Origin: Armatimonadota bacterium
Lineage (GTDB): Bacteria; Armatimonadota; Abditibacteriia; CG2-30-59-28
Length of the DNA stretch: 16,797 nt
Assembly: GCA_016199605.1 (NCBI GenBank)
Contig: JACQGJ010000048.1
Coordinates: 1-16,797 of the forward strand
Reading direction: 5' to 3'
Shown here: one piece after another, positions 9,701 through 16,450 of the stretch
Layout: each line of letters begins with the position of its first letter
Position numbering within the stretch: the stretch's first letter is position 1
Made by a program: the position numbers and the translations under genes
The notes under the pieces: generated by a model
What the model was told of the DNA's origin: nothing
What the model saw: only the letters and a program-made list of their open reading frames with translations
Database searches by the model: none

Positions 9701-10722
9701 GGCTGTGCCTCTTCGCCGAGCCGGTGAACGTCTACCCCGGGACGACGGTACACCTCGAAGTCGTGCTCGCCAACGAAGACGCCCTGCTGCCGGGCGAGTA
9801 TCCCTTGCGCTTGCAGGTCTTCGGCCCTGACCAGAGGCTGGTCTTCGAGCGTGAGAGCAATGTCACCATCCCAAAGCCGAGTGAGAAGGTTGAACCGCCG
9901 TTCGCTCTCCCGGTCTTCGCGGAGGACATGGTTGTTGACGGTCCCTCCGGGAAATACCGGTTCGTCGCAAGGTTCGACCGCGGCGCAGCGGCGACCGGCG
10001 GCGACACGGAGTTCTACCTCACAGACCCGGCGGACCTGCCAGCAGTAGAAGCGGAGGTCGCGCTTTGGGGCGAAGACCCCATTCTTGCCAGGTGGCTGGC
10101 CCAGCATGGCATTCGCAGCCACGTGTTCTCCGCTACCGCACCGAACGCGGGAGAGGTGATCCTGATTTCGGACAAACCGCCTGCACCCGCGGGCGCCAGC
10201 GAGTGGAAAGAACTCGCCCGCTCCATCGCCCGAGGGGCCACAGCGGTCTTCCTTTCACCCGCTGTCTTCGCGCGGGGGGATCAGCCACTCGGCTGGCTAC
10301 CTATGGCGAACAAGGGCGCGCCCACTGCCATCGTTGGTTGGCTTTATCTCAAGGATGAATGGGCGAAGAGTCATCCCATCTTTGAGGGACTGCCTGCCGG
10401 TGGGCTGATGGACTACACCTTCTACCGAGAACTTATCCCGGATGCTGTCTGGTCCGGCCAGGACCCACCAGCAGAAGCGGTCGCCGGCGCAATCAAGGCC
10501 TCGCAGGACTACTCCTCCGGGCTGTTGGTCTCCGTCTACAACTTCGGCGCCGGACGCTTCATTTTGAATACGTTACGCATCCGAGAGAACCTCGGCACGC
10601 ACCCCGCCGCTGAGCGACTTCTGCGCAACATGCTTCGGTATGCTGCGCGCGACGCCGGCAAGCCCTTGGCCGAAATGCCACCGGATTGGGAAGGACAGAT
10701 CAAGGCGATAGGGTACCAGTAA
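6757..10722 (+). CDS. Secreted LamG + glycoside hydrolase family 2 protein
   Basis: The 1321-aa protein has an N-terminal signal (hydrophobic 5-17, AVA before Glu30). A LamG/concanavalin-like lectin domain spans about 33-232 (LEYTFEDN, DSSGNGHDG, IDEVRVWNRR). The GH2 sugar-binding jelly roll is at about 375-500 (LAEVWVNGVPVGRHEGG), an Ig-like domain follows, then the TIM barrel at about 645-930. The acid/base Glu773 is in WGLLNEAS and the nucleophile Glu860 is in FLTEYGIG, so it should be an active retaining glycosidase. Substrate (beta-galactoside, glucuronide or mannoside) cannot be told. About 1090-1310 resembles a glutamine amidotransferase-like fold (HPIFEGLP, NFGAGRFILNTL), probably a structural or sugar-binding add-on. 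GGAG at 6752 sits 1 nt from this ATG but 10 nt from the ATG at 6766, so the true start may be 9 nt later. It stands alone, driven by the repeat-borne promoter. Confidence 0.93.
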   Translation: MNRMMVALAVPGLLMFAGDTFSSAGGAVAEDRRGLVLEYTFEDNVADSSGNGHDGAVKGNSAYVAGKVGKCLALDGEGDYLVADTNLAGLTGTFTIECWVKPDATQSAYVDLLGNHAGVPFSGFVLQQNGEQVNRYYFAYGTGKAWVYSKTVELTPDQWQHFAVVKTPDRLRLYLNGMLVDSMAAEEPMAESTTPFMVGNGIAGPPRCFKGMIDEVRVWNRRVTFESLLTPEQHKDLFERTGRLETKASGAGSIFRPGDKKEIELSIDPETVPASVGTLSVSFECTDANGKRTPALSPVTLRRSDGFKRRVPFSAEPGIYRVAYTLTVGVRAAAKGVAQGTFSFAVLRGFGSKDFHGTTRSGDLRPKARVASTSVVSLDGQWLLATDPKNVGREQKWFAGSIPQVTTAKVPWIIQDTFPAYHGVAWYWRDFATPGNQHAEGRYLLRFRAVDYLAEVWVNGVPVGRHEGGETPFVLDVTDAVAQASTLSRNRLAVRVLNPTHEPIDGLVLNQTPHRAKVIPYSAGASYNHGGIVDSVELIITPSVRIEDLYVWPDPKTGVVHIQATVHNALDKPVTGHLQFAVSPAVSGETLDAACLDRRLPPGDTLVEASLRINNPRLWQLNDPYLYRVTARAGRARSNSFDEYSVRCGFRDFRFENGYFRLNGRRLFIRSSHTVNAAPVGQQVPHDPDLFRRDLLYVKAMGFNAIRFIWGGATRQQLDLCDEIGLLVYEESYASQSMDDTPKLADRFDRSVAELIKRDRNHPSVVMWGLLNEASDNPSFRHAVGMLPLVRFFDDTRVVMLNSGRYDGKLEIGALSNPGASDWENVLTDVHVYPRVPHTAETIRGLRALDGGRNHAFLTEYGIGSAVDLWRVTRHFERLGRENAEDAVFYRDKLNRFLADWERWKLEECFGRPEDFFAASLRKMAGQRTLGLNAVRANPNLVGYSLTGTMDHVNCGEGLFTLFRELKPGTVDALFDGLAPLRLCLFAEPVNVYPGTTVHLEVVLANEDALLPGEYPLRLQVFGPDQRLVFERESNVTIPKPSEKVEPPFALPVFAEDMVVDGPSGKYRFVARFDRGAAATGGDTEFYLTDPADLPAVEAEVALWGEDPILARWLAQHGIRSHVFSATAPNAGEVILISDKPPAPAGASEWKELARSIARGATAVFLSPAVFARGDQPLGWLPMANKGAPTAIVGWLYLKDEWAKSHPIFEGLPAGGLMDYTFYRELIPDAVWSGQDPPAEAVAGAIKASQDYSSGLLVSVYNFGAGRFILNTLRIRENLGTHPAAERLLRNMLRYAARDAGKPLAEMPPDWEGQIKAIGYQ

Positions 10723-11008
10723 GGGGGTGCCCCCATCGGCTATGGGCCCGCCGCGCCACCCGCGCCGAGGGAGTGACGACGGTGATGTCAACTTGAGGTT
10801 GAGTGAACGCCACTGAGTAGTGTGGCTTCTACGAGAGAGTGGCGGGAGTGTGAGTGGGGGACAATGGAGACCGGAATGTGACCCGCTCAAAACATCCAGC
10901 CCAAAACATCCAGTCTTGCACCGCAAGACCGATCAAGTTAGACTGGTTGAACCGCGTGTTGGGAGGATTCTTCTCAGCACAGCCAATCCACACGAAGAGA
11001 CGGATCCC
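10723..11008. other. Intergenic spacer with direct repeat and hairpin before the SEC-C gene
   Basis: Just after the GH2 stop, GGGG/CCCC (10723-10734) forms only a 4-bp stem without a T-run, a poor terminator. GCCAC/GTGGC forms a dyad near 10809-10826. Two copies of CAAAACATCCAG (10888-10899 and 10902-10913) lie 14 nt apart. They are followed directly by the 7-bp hairpin GTCTTGC-acc-GCAAGAC (10913-10929). TTGCAC (10916) and TAGACT (10939) at 17 bp make a weak promoter candidate overlapping that hairpin. No gene is seen. Confidence 0.4.
10888..10929 (+). promoter_or_regulatory. Direct repeat plus hairpin, possible operator of the accessory module
   Basis: Two 12-nt direct repeats sit against a perfect 7-bp, 3-nt-loop hairpin, about 80 nt before the SEC-C start. 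The hairpin overlaps the -35 side of a weak TTGCAC-17-TAGACT promoter. The operator role is inference. Confidence 0.3.
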
Positions 11009-11812
11009 ATGCAATCAAAGATATCGCGCAATGCTCCCTGCCCGTGCGGCAGCGGGAAGAAATACAAGCTGTGCTGTATGCCTCAAGACGAGTCGGCGGC
11101 TCCAACTTTCCAGATCACCGGGCCCCGACCGGTTGCCTACTATCGCTCATCCCAGGAGTTCTGCCAGGTCATCCTCCGGTCCGATATCGGTATTCAGGAA
11201 GCCTTCTTCATCACCGAACGCGGCCTGACCGACCCGGAAACCCGGAGGGGAGTCAACAGCCTCATTCAGACGCTGCGGACTTCAGGCTATCCACCGCCGG
11301 GAGAGGATCGGCCGCTGAACCGCGCTGACAGGTCGCCTACCGATCCGGTCTTATGGAGCATCCTGCGCAATTGGGAGATTCTCTTCGAGGGTCCCTCGCC
11401 CCACAGCTCCGATGACCTGCAAGGATGCCTGAGGAGCATCCTGGAATCCATCAAGGTGTGGTCGACTCCTGCCAAAGATTCGCAAGGCTACCTGTATCAT
11501 CTCATCGGCATGATGAAAAGCATGAAGGTCACTGTTGACCGGCTTTCGCTCGACGGTGAGCCAATTGAACCGGAAGAGCGCCCTGAAGATCGCTTGATCG
11601 AGCTGGCAGAGGATTGGCTGGCGGAAGGGATGCCGCGCTACGTGACGCCGTTTCACAGTGAAGCTGAACGGCTCCTCGATCGACACAAAGCCTCTCCGGT
11701 CGTCCACGTTTGCCAGTACCTCATCGGAAGAACCCATGAGCAGCGCACCACCGATCTTCTGCGACCGCTGCTGTCGAGAGCTTATGGGCAGTTGGGTGTG
11801 GGGTTTGGGTAA
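11009..11812 (+). CDS. SEC-C zinc-motif protein of unknown function
   Basis: The 267-aa product begins with a textbook SEC-C motif, NAPCPCGSGKKYKLCC, with Cys11, Cys13, Cys22 and Cys23 as zinc ligands. SEC-C is best known at the end of SecA and in YchJ/YecA-type proteins, and also as an add-on in many bacterial proteins of unknown role. The remaining 240 residues show no motif I recognise. They look alpha-helical, with an acidic stretch near 190-205 (EPIEPEERPEDR). I place the start at this ATG because the open frame upstream codes for a low-complexity leader with no family look; the ribosome site is weak. It lies 88 nt before the primase-helicase gene in the same direction and may be its partner. 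It is not SecA: there is no ATPase. Confidence 0.75.
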   Translation: MQSKISRNAPCPCGSGKKYKLCCMPQDESAAPTFQITGPRPVAYYRSSQEFCQVILRSDIGIQEAFFITERGLTDPETRRGVNSLIQTLRTSGYPPPGEDRPLNRADRSPTDPVLWSILRNWEILFEGPSPHSSDDLQGCLRSILESIKVWSTPAKDSQGYLYHLIGMMKSMKVTVDRLSLDGEPIEPEERPEDRLIELAEDWLAEGMPRYVTPFHSEAERLLDRHKASPVVHVCQYLIGRTHEQRTTDLLRPLLSRAYGQLGVGFG

Positions 11813-11900
11813 AATGAGAATCTTCGGCCGGGTCGTTGTGAACCTTCAACAAAGGTCGACTGTCTGAACATGGCAAACACCCAGGTTCCTGTCTTCTACT

Positions 11901-14072
11901 ATGTCCGTCACGTCTGACCAACTCCGTCTCTACATGTCCCTCTTCCGTGGTCGATCCGACGTATTTGCACAACACTGGCACGACGAAGCGACAGGCAAAA
12001 GCGGCTACGCTCCAGCGCGCCGCAGAAACCCGGACGGGAGCGCAGAGTTCCTTCCGATGACCGAGCAAGTGCTGCGATGGCATCTGGGTGGTCAGATGAC
12101 ATTGGGGGTCTACCCTCTGCTCCCGGACAATACCACACATTTTCTGGCGGTGGATTTCGACGCGAAATCGGCAGGCAAGCAAGGGAACTGGCGACTCCAC
12201 GCCGTAAAGTTCCTCAAGACCTGCAAACAACATGGAGTCCCAGCCAACCTCGAACGGTCCCGATCAGGACAAGGCGGTCACGTGTGGCTCTTCTTTGAGG
12301 AACCCGTGGCAGCATGGAAAGCCAGACGGGTCGCTCTATCGCTTTATAAGCTGTCAGGGGCAGCCCAATCGAAGTCACTCAAAACGCTGGATCGATTCTT
12401 CCCCAATCAGGACAGGTTGTCGGGAGCGGGACTGGGAAATCTCGTGGCTCTGCCGTTGCAGGGGCAGTGTGTGCAGGAAGGGAACAGCGTCTTCCTGGAT
12501 TGGGAGGGCTACGGGGAACCTTTTGAAGACCAGTGGAGGTTCCTGTCTGCCGTTGCGCGGATTACTTCGCAGCAGCTTCATGCTATCGCAGAAGAGTTGG
12601 GCGTCCTCCAACGGTTGCAGTCCGTTACGCCATTTCTGGACAGCGACAAACCCACTGAGATCATTCCGGTCATTATCTCAGGTGAACTATCGATTCCACA
12701 GTTGGCTCTTCCCCAGACGCTCAAGGATTCCCTCAGGCACACCCTCGTCTTTCATAACCCGTCCTTCTACGAGAGACAGGCCAAGGGGCTCTCCACTTAC
12801 AGAACGCCTCGGTTCATCCACTGTTGGCGGAGAGACGAAGACTTTGTGTATGTGCCTCGAGGCTTGATAGACAGAATCCGAACATTCTGCCGAGAACGCA
12901 ATCTCACACTCAACGAGATCGACGAGAGAGTTGAAGACTCATGCAGCGCTTTCTGTCTGAACACTCCCCTGAGGTCTCATCAGCAAGTCGCCGTTGAGGA
13001 AATCCTTCGGCGTGAAACAGGTATTCTCCTGGCCCCACCCGGTGCGGGGAAGACGCTTATCGCATTGTCCGCTGCTTCGCAACGCCAGCAGCAGACGCTG
13101 ATCCTCGTCCACACACGACAACTGCTCTCCCAGTGGATTGAGACCATCGTTTCCAGAACCGACATCCCAGAATGTGAGATCGGTATCCTGTCAGCCAACA
13201 AGTGGCAGGTCGGGGACAGGCTTACGCTTGGCTCTTTTCAAACCTTGGCACGCCGAGACTTGAAGGAAGTCGCAAGGCAATTTGGCGTGCTGATCATAGA
13301 TGAATGTCACCGCGTTCCGGCAAAGACCTTTGTGCGTGTCGTCCGGCAACTCCCCGCGCGATTCGTCCTGGGGCTGACGGCGACCCCGCAACGCGCCGAC
13401 GGACTCGAACGGCTGATTTATTTCCATCTGGGTGACCTCATTCACAGGGTCGCTCCCGTGGAGGTCGTGCCAGAACCTCTCCCTGAGCCGACGATAGTAA
13501 TTCGACAAACCCATTTCGACTGCGATGAAGCCGTAGCGGAACATTTCCAGCGGCTGGGCGCGGCGCTTGTTGTCGACGAGAACCGCAACCGGCTGATCGC
13601 GGCAGACGTGATCGCCGAAACCACAGCGAACCACACTTGTCTCGTCCTGACCGACCGGCGCATCCACTGCGAGCAGATGGCCCGGCTGATAGGTGAGGGG
13701 GTTGACTGTCGCATCGTGTATGGCACGATGTCTCCTTCCGAGCGCCATGCAGTGATTGAGGAGATTGCTTCAGGACAGACGAAGGTCTTGATTGCCACAA
13801 GCAGACTTGTGGGCGAAGGTTTCGATTGCCCGGGACTGTCTTGCTTGTTCCTCGCCTTCCCTCTTTCAGCGCCAAGCAGGTTGATCCAGTACGTCGGTCG
13901 CCTTCAGAGGCCTCATGCTGGAAAGGTGGAGATCAAGGTCTTTGACTACCACGATACTCAGGTGCCGATCCTCGACGCCATGTTCCGCAAGCGTGAACGA
14001 CTCTACCGGAGAATGAACCGAGAAACCAAAGCAAGGCAGCGGGAACGAGCGCAGTTGAAATTTGAATTCTGA
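11901..14072 (+). CDS. TOTE-type archaeo-eukaryotic primase fused to a superfamily 2 helicase
   Basis: The 723-aa protein joins two nucleic-acid enzymes. About 8-235 matches the archaeo-eukaryotic primase domain of TOTE conflict systems. It shows LFRGRSDVFA at 14-23, the catalytic pair Asp85/Asp87 in FLAVDFD, SRSGQGGHVW (120-129) with His127, and GLGNLVALPLQG at 177-188. About 350-700 is an SF2 helicase related to the XPB/UvrB-like group. It has Walker A APPGAGKT (378-385), DECH (467-470), LTATP (492-496), a motif V region at 632-645 and QYVGRLQRP (663-671). All catalytic motifs look intact. The C-terminal tail is basic (KARQRERAQLK). I see no nuclease domain, though TOTE systems often carry one. 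No good ribosome site precedes the ATG, so the start is a little uncertain; an in-frame stop at 11865-11867 limits it. A defence or mobile-element role is inferred from the family. Confidence 0.9.
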   Translation: MSVTSDQLRLYMSLFRGRSDVFAQHWHDEATGKSGYAPARRRNPDGSAEFLPMTEQVLRWHLGGQMTLGVYPLLPDNTTHFLAVDFDAKSAGKQGNWRLHAVKFLKTCKQHGVPANLERSRSGQGGHVWLFFEEPVAAWKARRVALSLYKLSGAAQSKSLKTLDRFFPNQDRLSGAGLGNLVALPLQGQCVQEGNSVFLDWEGYGEPFEDQWRFLSAVARITSQQLHAIAEELGVLQRLQSVTPFLDSDKPTEIIPVIISGELSIPQLALPQTLKDSLRHTLVFHNPSFYERQAKGLSTYRTPRFIHCWRRDEDFVYVPRGLIDRIRTFCRERNLTLNEIDERVEDSCSAFCLNTPLRSHQQVAVEEILRRETGILLAPPGAGKTLIALSAASQRQQQTLILVHTRQLLSQWIETIVSRTDIPECEIGILSANKWQVGDRLTLGSFQTLARRDLKEVARQFGVLIIDECHRVPAKTFVRVVRQLPARFVLGLTATPQRADGLERLIYFHLGDLIHRVAPVEVVPEPLPEPTIVIRQTHFDCDEAVAEHFQRLGAALVVDENRNRLIAADVIAETTANHTCLVLTDRRIHCEQMARLIGEGVDCRIVYGTMSPSERHAVIEEIASGQTKVLIATSRLVGEGFDCPGLSCLFLAFPLSAPSRLIQYVGRLQRPHAGKVEIKVFDYHDTQVPILDAMFRKRERLYRRMNRETKARQRERAQLKFEF

Positions 14073-14100
14073 ACAAAGACAGACCGCCACAGTCGGGACA

Positions 14101-14130
14101 CACCGGGGGCGACTGTCACCGGGGGCGACT
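14101..14130. repeat. Tandem 14-mer repeat before the TIGR04255 gene
   Basis: CACCGGGGGCGACT occurs twice (14101-14114, 14117-14130) with a 16-nt period. The first copy also closes a 7-bp inverted repeat, ACAGTCG (14089-14095) with CGACTGT (14110-14116). The second copy touches the -35 box of the putative promoter, so it looks like an operator. Confidence 0.6.
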
Positions 14131-14159
14131 TGGCACAGAACTCACAGGTGTGGTAGCAT
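14130..14159 (+). promoter_or_regulatory. Candidate promoter for the TIGR04255-DUF5678-protease operon
   Basis: TTGGCA (14130-14135), an 18-bp spacer, then TAGCAT (14154-14159), 19 nt before the start codon at 14179. The -35 box matches consensus at 5/6 and the -10 box at 4/6. The tandem 14-mers lie immediately upstream. Confidence 0.4.
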
Positions 14160-14178
14160 AACGCCGAGGAATGAAGCC

Positions 14179-14961
14179 ATGAAACTGAACCTGCCAGAAT
14201 GTCAGCGAATCATGCTGACGCAACCACCGATCGAGGACGTGATTTGCCAGGTGCGTTTCGCTCCATTGATGGATATCGCTCTCGAACCGCCGCGTCAGTT
14301 TCATACGGCGATAGCAACCCTTTTCCCCGTTTTCGACTCGCCGAAGCCGGTCCCCTCACCACAGGACGCAAAACAGAAAGCGATGTCCGAGAAGGGGTAT
14401 GACCCGCCCAGGTGGAAATTCACCGATCAAGACCAAAGCTGGAGAGCCTACCTATATATCGACTTCCTTGCTGTGGAGACAACCGCCTATTCGAGATTTG
14501 AGGCGTTCTTGAGAAGAGTGCAAGGAGTAGCCAAAGCATTCACCGAAATCTATGGGCTTGCCATAGCCACCCGCGTGGGACTGCGATACATTAACCGCGT
14601 TAGCAAGCCACGGTCAACCAGCATGGGCGTTTGGTTGGACGGGCTGAACGAATTCTATGCTTCCTCCCTCACGCCGCATCTGCTGGTAGACACGTGTGCC
14701 CGCACATGGCACGAGGTGCATATCTTACAGCCAGATGGGGACAAAGACCCCGAGGCAATCATGGGGATTCGGTATGGCGTTGAACGTCCCGAAGGAGACG
14801 ACAAGGACTACCTCGTGCTCGACTTTGACTGCTTTACCGAGAGTGATGTTTCTTTCGAAGATCTCGAAGCCACATTGCTCAGGTATCACGACCTCATTTA
14901 TCGTGCGTTTCGATGGAGCTTCCAAGAGAATCTGTTCAGCAGCTTTGAACCTCAGGGGTGA
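14179..14961 (+). CDS. TIGR04255 family protein
   Basis: The 260-aa product carries the family's N-terminal signature (PPIEDVICQVRFAP, 16-29) and the central RVGLRYINRV (132-141). The length is normal for this sporadically distributed family of unknown biochemical function. GAGGA lies 8 nt before this ATG. The open frame extends further up, but only into the tandem repeat and promoter-like spacer, so I take 14179. A glycine-poor, aromatic-rich beta/alpha pattern continues to the end (FRWSFQENLFSSFEP). There is no signal peptide or membrane segment, so it is probably cytoplasmic. The stop overlaps a possible GTG of the next gene and its ribosome site, so the two are almost certainly translationally coupled. 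The family often turns up in variable genome regions, which fits the primase-helicase next door. Confidence 0.85.
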   Translation: MKLNLPECQRIMLTQPPIEDVICQVRFAPLMDIALEPPRQFHTAIATLFPVFDSPKPVPSPQDAKQKAMSEKGYDPPRWKFTDQDQSWRAYLYIDFLAVETTAYSRFEAFLRRVQGVAKAFTEIYGLAIATRVGLRYINRVSKPRSTSMGVWLDGLNEFYASSLTPHLLVDTCARTWHEVHILQPDGDKDPEAIMGIRYGVERPEGDDKDYLVLDFDCFTESDVSFEDLEATLLRYHDLIYRAFRWSFQENLFSSFEPQG

Positions 14962-14966
14962 GATAC

Positions 14967-15587
14967 ATGTCCTACGAATCTATTGGATATTACCAACCTA
15001 CATCCACGTGGCCCTCTACCAGGAACGGTTTATCCTGCATTGAAACAGGATTGATCCCCATCACTGAGATCAACAGGACAAGGAAGACTGTTATTTCCGA
15101 GTCAGCTCAAGTGTTCCGATTCGACACCACCAGGACAACTTCCGAGGCTGAACAGTTTCGCTGTATTCAGGAGCTGTTTGAGAAGGGAGAGCGGGACCTT
15201 GCCTTTTCGACGATGGACGAATTGCTGGATGTGATGGCTACTCCCTCCAACTATCTCAGGGCACTCAGAATACTGTTGCGACAAGGTGAAGCATATACGG
15301 CTCGCTTACTTGCGGTAAAAGCGCATCAACGATTTCCATCTAATGCTCGTATTGCAAAAATCTATAAAGTCCTGCGACCTCCGACAGCCCGGTACACGAC
15401 CGGGAAAGCGATTGACCGCAGTCGAGAAATCCAATGGCTACGTGAACATCGAGAGGAATACAAAGGGCAATGGGTGGTGTTAAGTGGTGACCGTTTGGTT
15501 GCTGCATCTGAGGATCTTTCAGAGGCGCTGGAGGAAGCGAAGAATGACAAACTGGAAGAAAGACCTCTGTTACACCAAGTGAGTTAA
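14967..15587 (+). CDS. Helical-repeat protein with C-terminal DUF5678-like domain
   Basis: The 206-aa product has three parts. Residues 1-55 look unstructured, rich in Thr and Ser. Residues 57-135 are helical and TPR-like (QELFEKGERDLAFSTMDELL, then YTARLLAVKAHQRFPSNARI). Residues 153-205 resemble the DUF5678 pattern: WLREHREEYKGQWVVLSGDR, then LVAASEDLSEALEEA, then a Pro-Leu-Leu-His end. GGGGTGAG, 5 nt before the ATG at 14967, serves as ribosome site. A GTG at 14958 that overlaps the preceding TGA is the alternative start and would add three residues. It is packed between the TIGR04255 gene and the aspartic protease (2-nt gap), so it may be the protease's substrate, adaptor or inhibitor. That role is inference. 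Base composition here is more A/T-rich than in the left half of the window. Confidence 0.7.
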   Translation: MSYESIGYYQPTSTWPSTRNGLSCIETGLIPITEINRTRKTVISESAQVFRFDTTRTTSEAEQFRCIQELFEKGERDLAFSTMDELLDVMATPSNYLRALRILLRQGEAYTARLLAVKAHQRFPSNARIAKIYKVLRPPTARYTTGKAIDRSREIQWLREHREEYKGQWVVLSGDRLVAASEDLSEALEEAKNDKLEERPLLHQVS

Positions 15588-15589
15588 GG

Positions 15590-16072
15590 ATGCTTTTTGA
15601 GGCTAACCACAGCGGATTCACAACCTCTGTTGTGAGATATTTGGACAATATCCCCAAAGACCCTCGTCCCAATCAGGCTTGCATATATGTACCCTTTCGC
15701 ATCGAGGGGATGGAGCAAGACCTTCTTGGCCTTGTAGACACGGGCTCCCCTTGGTGCCTCATCCGATGGCCGTTACTTCAGCAAATGGGGTTCCTACCGC
15801 TGAGTGCAAGTGATCAGGATACGGAGGCACCCCTGAACACCAGTATAGGTCAGATTCGAGGTTATTTTTCCACATTAGGCATGGAGTTGCTTTGCGACGA
15901 AGGCGTATCTGTAGAAATAGATGCTACCGTCTTCGTTTCTGAAAGTTGGCAAGGGAAAAAAGCGCCAAATATGTTGGGGTATATCGGGTGCCTCTCCAGA
16001 CTTCGCTTCGCAGTTGATCCCACTCGCAATCTGTTCCACTTTGGATTGGCCGAGACAGACGGAACCACATAG
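15590..16072 (+). CDS. Retropepsin-like aspartic protease
   Basis: The 160-aa product shows the clan AA signature LLGLVDTGSPWCLI, with the catalytic Asp50 in DTGS (50-53). The second family hallmark near the end is LGYIGCLSRLRFAVDP followed by FHFG. With a single DTG motif it must dimerise to form an active site, as retropepsins do. There is no signal peptide, so it probably acts in the cytoplasm. The ATG lies 2 nt after the stop of the DUF5678-like gene, and AAGTGAG inside that gene's end is a possible ribosome site, so translation is coupled. It closes the likely operon; no T-rich terminator follows. The substrate is unknown. The fold call is strong for the first half and fair for the second. 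Confidence 0.8.
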   Translation: MLFEANHSGFTTSVVRYLDNIPKDPRPNQACIYVPFRIEGMEQDLLGLVDTGSPWCLIRWPLLQQMGFLPLSASDQDTEAPLNTSIGQIRGYFSTLGMELLCDEGVSVEIDATVFVSESWQGKKAPNMLGYIGCLSRLRFAVDPTRNLFHFGLAETDGTT

Positions 16073-16374
16073 TGTTGGCTATTCGCCGCTCCGCGCTGCA
16101 CTCCTGTTTGACCCGGCGGCAGACCTGAGGAGGAGTCAAGGACGAAGCAGCCTCTCAACCGCTGACAGCAGCAGATGCTGGGGCATCCACAAAAGGAGAA
16201 CCACGAAAATGGTGTTCCGTCAGTTCTGCTACCATTCCTGCTGCATATTGTTCCACATCCATCTTAAGGCTGCTCCCTGTGACGAGATTGCGAACACCTA
16301 TTCTCTAATCACAAACCAGCCTTTCTTGTCTTGCCCTTGTTCCAGCAAACCTCATTCTGGATTATCCACACGTC
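16073..16374. other. Intergenic region without a convincing gene
   Basis: A 58-codon frame from the ATG at 16209 has an AAAAGGAG site 10 nt before it. However, its Cys- and Ser-rich peptide resembles no family and it ends inside repeat copy B. A small dyad, GATGC/GCATC, lies around 16175. Nothing else is seen; it separates the accessory group from the repeat-driven Trm112 gene. Confidence 0.4.
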
Positions 16375-16439
16375 GCCTTCGTTGATCTTTCCGCCCATTA
16401 CGGATAAAATAGCGGCGTCGTTATACCGATCAGGTTGTG
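16375..16439 (+). repeat. 65-bp dispersed repeat, copy B (promoter-bearing block)
   Basis: It matches 60 of 65 bases with the block at 6684-6748, with no gap. The five differences fall in the spacer, one -10 base and the leader. Reading the minus strand gives an open frame (RYNDAAILSVMGGKINEG), but the A/B differences show no preference for third codon positions, so coding is not supported. Confidence 0.85.
16382..16410 (+). promoter_or_regulatory. Sigma-70-type promoter inside repeat copy B
   Basis: TTGATC (16382-16387), a 17-bp spacer, then TAAAAT (16405-16410), 40 nt before the Trm112 start. The hexamers match consensus at 4/6 and 5/6, with ideal spacing. Confidence 0.65.
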
Positions 16440-16450
16440 AGAGGTGACCC

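Noticed and set aside
8368..10122. A 584-codon minus-strand open frame
   Set aside because: It is the antisense shadow of the GH2 gene in high-G+C sequence; its peptide is rich in Val, Glu, Gly and His with no recognisable motif.
10723..10734. GGGG/CCCC stem just after the GH2 stop as a terminator
   Set aside because: The stem is only 4 bp and no T-run follows.
11798..11815. TTGGGT...TAAAAT near the SEC-C stop as a promoter for the primase-helicase
   Set aside because: The spacing is only 12 nt, too short for a standard sigma-70 promoter.
14101..14130. Tandem 14-mers as the start of a CRISPR array
   Set aside because: Only two copies separated by 2 nt; no spacers and no cas genes.
16209..16385. 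A 58-aa frame with a good AAAAGGAG site
   Set aside because: The peptide has no family likeness, ends inside a dispersed repeat, and lies in a region with no other coding sign; left as intergenic.
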